64,000 nucleotides of DNA from Phycisphaerales bacterium. GTDB lineage: Bacteria; Planctomycetota; Phycisphaerae; Phycisphaerales; UBA1924. The first letter of the stretch is position 1, and every line of letters begins with the position of its first letter. The translations under genes and the position numbers were made by a program. The notes below the pieces were generated by a model. It was not told the origin of the DNA. It saw nothing but the letters and a program-made list of their open reading frames with translations, and did no database searches. The stretch covers positions 1 to 64,000 of the forward strand of contig JAJDDK010000002.1 in NCBI GenBank assembly GCA_029260345.1. The letters are read 5' to 3'. Shown here in pieces: positions 59,027 through 64,000 of the stretch.

Positions 59027-59731
59027 ATGAAGCACATCACACGATCGACGATGGCGCTCGCTCCAATTCTCTGCGTGGGCACTGCGATCGCTGACGTCAC
59101 CGAGCCGTTCCCCGGCGTGCGCCTCGATCTCGAAGAGAAGTACGTCGAGTTCGATGGGACTGTGCCCATTGTGCTCACGGACCCTGACATGCCTGATGTG
59201 TATCTGGAAGTCATCGTCTGCATCCCGGATACCAAAGAACATGAGACGCTTGTCGTCACAAGTGTGAAGCCGTCGCATGTGCATGCGGCGCTGCTGCTGC
59301 TTGGACTTGAACCCGGAGAGCCGGGTTCGTGGACGTTTGAAGGCGAAGGCGTTGACGGTGTATGGAGGCCGCACGATCCGAAGGGTGATGAAGTCAAAGT
59401 TGAATTCACTTACACCGACGCCGAAGGTGTTGAACACACGGTTTCGCCGAGCGCGTGGGTGCGCCACATGGAAACGCACGAGCCATTGCCTGATTTGACG
59501 TTTGTCTTCGCTGGCTCGCGCATGGTGGATCGCGGCTACGGCGGGCCGCGCTATGACTCGGACGGAACCGGGCTTCTGATTGGTCTCGCGACTTTTGGAT
59601 CAGAGACGATCGCATGGCCCCGCACGTTCAGCCCGGATTCGCAAATGGATGAGCCGGTGTGGGTGGCGGACCCAAATACGACGCCGCCATTCGACACTGC
59701 CGTGCGTGTTCGCATTCGGCCGGCCGAATAA
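59027..59731 (+). CDS. Secreted YdjY-like protein
   Basis: The 234-residue protein has a signal peptide (TMALAPILCVGTAIA). The segment VIVCIPDTKEHETLVVTSVK followed by PSHVHAALLLLGLEPGEPG is the signature of the YdjY domain, which in planctomycetes occurs in secreted proteins of unknown function. The tail contains a second beta-rich part. It starts at ATG 59027 just after the rplS terminator. The convergent degP-like gene ends 55 bases downstream. Confidence 0.82.
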   Translation: MKHITRSTMALAPILCVGTAIADVTEPFPGVRLDLEEKYVEFDGTVPIVLTDPDMPDVYLEVIVCIPDTKEHETLVVTSVKPSHVHAALLLLGLEPGEPGSWTFEGEGVDGVWRPHDPKGDEVKVEFTYTDAEGVEHTVSPSAWVRHMETHEPLPDLTFVFAGSRMVDRGYGGPRYDSDGTGLLIGLATFGSETIAWPRTFSPDSQMDEPVWVADPNTTPPFDTAVRVRIRPAE

Positions 59732-59757
59732 AAAACACGGGCCCCATGGAGCCCGCG
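59729..59757 (-). terminator. Terminator of the HtrA-like gene
   Basis: On the minus strand an 8-bp stem with two wobble pairs (59736-59743 with 59750-59757) and loop CCATGG is followed by TTTTTT. Confidence 0.72.
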
Positions 59758-59786
59758 TTCGTTCACCAATTTCGATTGAAATTCGT

Positions 59787-61001
59787 TCAGAAAGGGCGCT
59801 CCGTGCGCGAGCGGCCTGAGCGATTGTCATCGCTGGCTTCGATCACCGGCACGAGCTGGCCTGACGGCAGGAACTTCGCGGCGGCGAGGCGCACGCGAAA
59901 ATCACGCAATTCACCTTCACGCCGCACGGTAATGGTCACGAATTCACCGGGCGTGCGATTGCTGATCTCTGATCGCAACACGGGTGACGAGGGTGTGTCT
60001 TCGCCATCGATTCGAACGATGAGGTCATTCGGCAAGAGCCCTGCGTCCGCCGCGGGAAGGCCATCCTGTACGCCGGTGATGAGCACGCCGAAGCCTTCGG
60101 TGAGACCCCACTGCATGCGCTGATCGGCGTTCAAGTCCTCGGGATCGGCGAGCGCCACTCCGAGGTAGCCTTTGAGCACTTCGCCATTGTCGATGAGTTG
60201 ATTCGCGACGGCTTCGATTGTTTCCAGCGGAATGGCGAAACCGATGCCGCCGGAAAGGCCGGTCACTTCCGAACCGTCCGCGCCGGAGCGCTCGGGGCTG
60301 GTGACAATCGCCGTGTTCATGCCGACGACGCGCCCTTTGATGTCCACGAGCGGCCCGCCGGAGTTGCCGGGATTGATCGCGGCGTCCGTCTGGATGTAGT
60401 TCGTATACGCGTTGAAGGCGCCGGGGCCCGCCGCGGCGTGACGACCAAGGCCTGACACAATGCCTTCGCTCATCGAGAATTTGAAACCAAAGGGTGAACC
60501 GAATGCGAAGACGCGATCGCCCTGGAAAATTGGCTCGTTAGTAGCGCGCTGGGCGCCGATGATGCCGCCCGCCGCGACTTTGATCACGGCGATATCGGTC
60601 GAGGCGTCAAAGCCGATGACCTGAGCGCTGCGCAGGCGACCATCTGAAAATTGAACACTGATGTTCTGCATCCCGGCGACGACGTGGGCGTTGGTGATGA
60701 CATATCCATCGTCGGAATAGATCCAGCCGGAGCCCTTGGACTGGGCGCGGCGTCCGCCGGAGCCGGTGGCGTTGGCTTCGATGTAGACCACACTCGGTTC
60801 AACCATCTGCGCCACCGCGCGCGTCGCGGTGTTGATGCGTTCGAGGATTTCGTCCGATTCAAGCCGCTGCTGGGCGAGTGTGACGATCGCACTGGCGCGG
60901 GCAGCGTGCATGCGCTGCACCGCCACCGGCCCGAGCATGAGCACGAGCACCGTCGCCATCAGAACCACCAGGCTTGGTCCGTACGATTGAATCCGTCGCA
61001 T
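59787..61001 (-). CDS. HtrA/DegP-like trypsin-type serine protease
   Basis: The 404-residue protein begins at ATG 61001 behind GGAGG; a start at 61049 would overlap panB. A membrane helix (LVVLMATVLVLMLGPVAV) anchors it in the periplasm. The catalytic residues are His in YVITNAHVVAG, Asp in DASTDIAVIKVA and Ser in NPGNSGGPLVDI. One PDZ domain follows (about 300-390; GYLGVALADPED, DAGLLPNDLIVRIDG). It degrades or holds misfolded exported proteins. A single PDZ domain is the DegS-like number. Confidence 0.92.
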   Translation of the reverse strand: MRRIQSYGPSLVVLMATVLVLMLGPVAVQRMHAARASAIVTLAQQRLESDEILERINTATRAVAQMVEPSVVYIEANATGSGGRRAQSKGSGWIYSDDGYVITNAHVVAGMQNISVQFSDGRLRSAQVIGFDASTDIAVIKVAAGGIIGAQRATNEPIFQGDRVFAFGSPFGFKFSMSEGIVSGLGRHAAAGPGAFNAYTNYIQTDAAINPGNSGGPLVDIKGRVVGMNTAIVTSPERSGADGSEVTGLSGGIGFAIPLETIEAVANQLIDNGEVLKGYLGVALADPEDLNADQRMQWGLTEGFGVLITGVQDGLPAADAGLLPNDLIVRIDGEDTPSSPVLRSEISNRTPGEFVTITVRREGELRDFRVRLAAAKFLPSGQLVPVIEASDDNRSGRSRTERPF

Positions 61002-61029
61002 TCCAGGTCCTCCGTTGCCGCCCTTTACT

Positions 61030-61887
61030 TTATTCCTTCGTCGGCTCATCCCGCATGCGGTATCGATGCGAAGTCGCCTCTCCGTGAGAGACGCGCCGGA
61101 CCCACGTTTCCGCCGCTTCCTTCAAAGAAGCGCCAAAGTCGGCTACCGGCGTCGCGAAAGGCGGTTGCCGGTCCGTCAGTCCCAGAAGATCCTGCAGGAC
61201 GACAATTTGACCGTGGCAGCGATTTCCAGCCCCGATTCCGATCACTGGAACGCTGGTTCTTTCGAGAATGGCGTCCGCGACTTCCGGCGGCGTGGCTTCA
61301 ATGAGGAGCATCACGGCGCCGGCGTCTTCAAGCGCCATCGCGTCTTCGATGACCGAATTTGCCTGAGCCCGCGTTCGACCCGACGACGCATAACCACCCG
61401 TGAGACTCGCCCGCTGGGGTTTGGACCCCACGTGCCCGCAAATGGGAACACCGGCGCGAGCCATCTTGGAAACGAGCGGTGCAAATGATTTGTCCGCTTC
61501 GATCTTCACGATGTCAGCGAGGCCTTCGGTCATGAAGCGGCCTGCGTTCAGTAGCGCAGTTTCGTCGCTCGCTTGATAGCTCATGAAAGGCATATCGCCC
61601 ATGACGACGGTGTTGGGGGCGCCGCGCTTCACTGCGGCGGTGAGCGCCAGCGAAATCTCCAGCGGCATGTGCAGCGTATTGGGCTGGCCGAGGATGACTT
61701 CCGCAGCAGTGTCCCCAACGAGCAGCACGTGGACACCCGCTCGCTCCAGCCACTTCGCCGTCGTCGCGTCGTAGCAGGTGAGGCACGCAAATGACTCGCC
61801 GCGCGACGCCATGTCGCGGAGCGTCTTGAGCGTGGTGGGGCGTGGCGTCGAGACGCCACTCGCAGGCTCGATGATGCGCGTGGTCAC
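61030..61887 (-). CDS. panB: 3-methyl-2-oxobutanoate hydroxymethyltransferase
   Basis: PanB makes ketopantoate in pantothenate and coenzyme A synthesis. The 285-residue barrel has FACLTCYDATTAKWLERAG, LLVGDTAAEVILG, VMGDMPFMSYQ, VKIEAD and VPVIGIGAGNRCHGQIVVL, all family motifs with the metal ligands Asp. It begins with GTG at 61887 and is in the order nadB, vsr, panB, degP on one strand. Confidence 0.96.
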   Translation of the reverse strand: MTTRIIEPASGVSTPRPTTLKTLRDMASRGESFACLTCYDATTAKWLERAGVHVLLVGDTAAEVILGQPNTLHMPLEISLALTAAVKRGAPNTVVMGDMPFMSYQASDETALLNAGRFMTEGLADIVKIEADKSFAPLVSKMARAGVPICGHVGSKPQRASLTGGYASSGRTRAQANSVIEDAMALEDAGAVMLLIEATPPEVADAILERTSVPVIGIGAGNRCHGQIVVLQDLLGLTDRQPPFATPVADFGASLKEAAETWVRRVSHGEATSHRYRMRDEPTKE

Positions 61888-61896
61888 GGGGTCATT

Positions 61897-62319
61897 CTAG
61901 GTGGTCGCGGCCAGCCGGGACTTGGCGATCCGGTGAATGAGGGAGGCGCAACGGGCCGGGCATTCGGCGATTTCGTGCTCCCAGAGACGCACGACCCGCC
62001 AGCCGGCGGATTTCAGTTCTTTGTTCACTCGCTGGTCGCGGCTCATGTTTCGATCGATTTTGCGATTCCAGTACGCCGCATTGCTGGCGGGGCGGCGGCA
62101 ATGGTCCGGGCAGCCATGCCAGAAGCAGCCATCGACGAACACGGCGATGCGCGACTTGACGAGGACGATGTCCGGCGAGCCGGGCAGCGATTTGCGGAGG
62201 CTGTACCGCAAACCTCGCTGGTGGAGGGCGCTACGCAGGAGCAATTCACACGAGGTGTCGCGCGAGCGCACTTGGCGCATGGTCTCAGAGCGAGAAGCGG
62301 GGGAGCGGTCGTCAGCCAT
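61897..62319 (-). CDS. vsr: Very short patch repair endonuclease Vsr
   Basis: Vsr nicks DNA next to T:G mismatches that arise from deamination of 5-methylcytosine. The 140-residue protein has the family segments SETMRQVRSRDTSCELLLRS, SLRKSLPGSPDIVLVKSRIA and VFVDGCFWHGCPDHCRRP, with catalytic Asp and the zinc cysteine and histidine residues. No cytosine methyltransferase lies near, which is unusual. It starts at ATG 62319, whose ATGA overlaps the nadB stop. Confidence 0.95.
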   Translation of the reverse strand: MADDRSPASRSETMRQVRSRDTSCELLLRSALHQRGLRYSLRKSLPGSPDIVLVKSRIAVFVDGCFWHGCPDHCRRPASNAAYWNRKIDRNMSRDQRVNKELKSAGWRVVRLWEHEIAECPARCASLIHRIAKSRLAATT

Positions 62320-64000
62320 CAGTTTGGGGCGCCCGCGATGATGCGCGGCTCGGTGGAATCAACCGGTTGGAGCGTTGGCTCGCTGTCGCCGCGCCGCCAG
62401 AGGTCGTGCGCGTGGAATGCGTCACTCGTTTCCGGGAAATCCGCTCTGGCATGACAGCCGCGGCTTTCTTCACGCCACAGCGCCGAACGCGTAATGAGCG
62501 CGCCGATGAGCAAAAGGTTTTGCGTTTCCCACCCGGCGGGATCGTCAAAGATTTTGTCCAGCGTGTAGCGGCTCCAGAAATCGAACATCTCCGTCGCATC
62601 GCGCAAGCGCGAGCCGGTGCGCTCGATACCGGCGTTGCGCCACATGGCGGAGCGGAGGGATGAGCGCACGTCCTCAAGGTCGAGCATGCCGCGATCGGAA
62701 TCGGGGATGCTGGAGACGATCTGCATGGGTGAGGATGGCGCGGTGACGCCCCAAGCGTTTGCCGTGTCACGCATTTCGACACACGCCAAACCGGCGCGCT
62801 CTCCAAAGACGAGTCCTTCAAGCAATGAATTGCTTGCAAGGCGATTCGCTCCGTTGACACCTGAGCAGGACGATTCGCCGGCGCAATAGAGTCCCGGCAC
62901 ATTCGTGCGTCCATCGAGGTCGGTGCGGACGCCGCCGATCATGTAATGCGCTGCGGGCCGCACAGGGATGAGGTCTGTTGCGGGATCAAGCTCAAATTTT
63001 TCGAGAACGGTCGCGATGCCGGGGAATCGCTCAGCAAAGTTCCGAATGCCTCTGGCGTCGAGGTGGACGTACGTTTCGCCGGTTTCTGCGAGGCGGGCCA
63101 TGATGCCGCGACTCACGACGTCGCGCGGCGCCAGTTCGGCGCGTTCGTGACGTGATTGCATGAATCGCGAGCCGTTGCGGTCGATGAGCGAGGCGCCTTC
63201 ACCTCGCACGGCTTCTGAGATCAGTGCGCGAGAGGCGCCCGCGACATACAGCGCCGTTGGGTGGAATTGCATGAACGCGAGATCGGCAATCTGCGCGCCG
63301 GCGCGGAACGCCATCGCAAGTCCGTCGCCCGTCGCGACTGGTGGATTCGTGGTTTCGCGCCACAGCATGCCTGAGCCGCCGGTGGCGAGGATCGTGGCGC
63401 GAGCCCAGATCATTTGCAGTCCGTAGCGGTGGTGGTGCGTGATCGCGCCCATGCAGGGCGAGCCTGGCGCTTCGGCAGGTGTCAGGAGATCGAGCGCGAA
63501 GCAGGAATCAAAGACGCGAATAGCGGGTGTTGAATTTACGCGCCGCCAAAGGCACCGAACCAGCTCCTTGCCCGTCGCATCGCCATTCGAATGCAATATC
63601 CGCGCGGCGGAGTGCCCTCCTTCAAGACCAAGCTCCACATCGCCGTTCTTGCCACGATCGAACTGCATGCCCCAGTGTTCGAGTTCGCCCATGACGCGCG
63701 GGCCGTTTTCGACCAGGGTGCACACGGCGCGGTCATCGCAAAAATCAGCGCCCGCCGTCAGCGTGTCACTTCGGTGGGCGTCCACGGAGTCATCGGCATT
63801 GACGACGGCCGCGACACCGCCTTGTGCCCAGTTGGTGCTCGATTCGTCGTACGCACGTTTGCACAACAGGATGACATCGCCGTGCTGCGCTGCGGCCAGC
63901 GCGGCGCGCAATCCGGCGACACCCGTACCGACCACCAGTGTGTCGGTGAAGATCTGCGGCAGCAGTGTGCCGCGGAACGGAATCAGGTAGCGGCGTGCGC
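62319..64000 (-). CDS. nadB: L-aspartate oxidase, N-terminus beyond the window
   Basis: NadB oxidises aspartate to iminoaspartate in NAD synthesis. The visible 560 codons include TDTLVVGTGVAGLRAALAA for FAD binding and, upstream of it, RYLIPFRGTLLPQIF to the right edge, so the start lies outside. YDESSTNWAQGGVAAV and ALYVAGASRALISEAVRGEG (the catalytic Arg) are present, with GLYCAGESSCSGVNGANRLA near the C-terminus. The gene overlaps vsr by 4 bases. nadK at 23.6 kb is the other NAD gene in the window. Confidence 0.95.
   Translation of the reverse strand, partial: ARRYLIPFRGTLLPQIFTDTLVVGTGVAGLRAALAAAQHGDVILLCKRAYDESSTNWAQGGVAAVVNADDSVDAHRSDTLTAGADFCDDRAVCTLVENGPRVMGELEHWGMQFDRGKNGDVELGLEGGHSAARILHSNGDATGKELVRCLWRRVNSTPAIRVFDSCFALDLLTPAEAPGSPCMGAITHHHRYGLQMIWARATILATGGSGMLWRETTNPPVATGDGLAMAFRAGAQIADLAFMQFHPTALYVAGASRALISEAVRGEGASLIDRNGSRFMQSRHERAELAPRDVVSRGIMARLAETGETYVHLDARGIRNFAERFPGIATVLEKFELDPATDLIPVRPAAHYMIGGVRTDLDGRTNVPGLYCAGESSCSGVNGANRLASNSLLEGLVFGERAGLACVEMRDTANAWGVTAPSSPMQIVSSIPDSDRGMLDLEDVRSSLRSAMWRNAGIERTGSRLRDATEMFDFWSRYTLDKIFDDPAGWETQNLLLIGALITRSALWREESRGCHARADFPETSDAFHAHDLWRRGDSEPTLQPVDSTEPRIIAGAPN

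Overview
The window is about 60% GC and carries bacterial chromosome with no rRNA or tRNA gene, CRISPR array or insertion sequence that I can recognise. Gene content points to the Planctomycetota, probably the class Phycisphaerae. The signs are secreted proteins ending in paired dockerin-like Asp-Gly calcium loops, PEP-CTERM-type tails, a prepilin with an H-X9-DG-type tail, the HpnC/HpnD/HpnE squalene route plus HpnH, YdjY and DUF1559-like proteins, and intergenic repeats of the GACGGGCGCGATGCTCGTCCC and ATTTCAG types. The taxonomic call is an inference from families, not from a marker search.

Layout. 1-0.8 kb: csrA and an HU-like protein. 0.8-7.6 kb (minus): a lipoprotein, then an operon of prepilin, sensor kinase, sigma54-type response regulator and dockerin protein. 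7.6-8.3 kb: a protein-free stretch with a near-perfect sigma54 promoter on the plus strand, a highly structured RNA and a strong intrinsic terminator. 8.3-13.7 kb (minus): mfd, a ComEA-like protein and a GH10-like protein. 13.8-18.4 kb (plus): purC, glgX, malQ. 18.4-27.5 kb (minus): a sodium symporter, GNAT, an aminotransferase, serS, a second orphan structured RNA bounded by two terminators, nadK, dxs and ispA. 27.6-34.7 kb: a TolQ-like protein, PtsN, rsmB, a MacB-type permease, a PpiD/SurA-like chaperone and rpsD. 35-41 kb: purF, a flavin reductase, a VOC protein, a zinc-ribbon membrane protein, a threonine dehydratase-like enzyme and two tandem PEP-CTERM proteins. 41-46.6 kb: a DUF899 protein, a YwaF-like protein, three further zinc-ribbon membrane proteins (one broken by an in-frame stop), an rlmN carrying about 276 bp of palindromic repeats inside its reading frame, and ispH. 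46.7-54.3 kb: hpnC-hpnD-hpnE, rplT-rpmI, an ECF sigma factor with a membrane partner, and hpnH. 54.5-64 kb: a dockerin protein, DUF4286, an M50 protease, rpsP-trmD-rplS, a YdjY protein, an HtrA-like protease, panB, vsr and nadB, which runs off the right edge.

How they fit. dxs, ispA and ispH supply isoprenoid units, HpnC/D/E turn farnesyl diphosphate into squalene, and HpnH extends hopanoids; squalene-hopene cyclase is not in the window. purC and purF, glgX and malQ, and nadB and nadK form small metabolic groups. The most unusual object is the sigma54 promoter, structured RNA and terminator unit at 7835-8310, placed head to head with an operon that encodes a sigma54 activator. A second structured RNA at about 23212-23500 carries GGA motifs in hairpin loops, which is of interest because csrA is in the same window.
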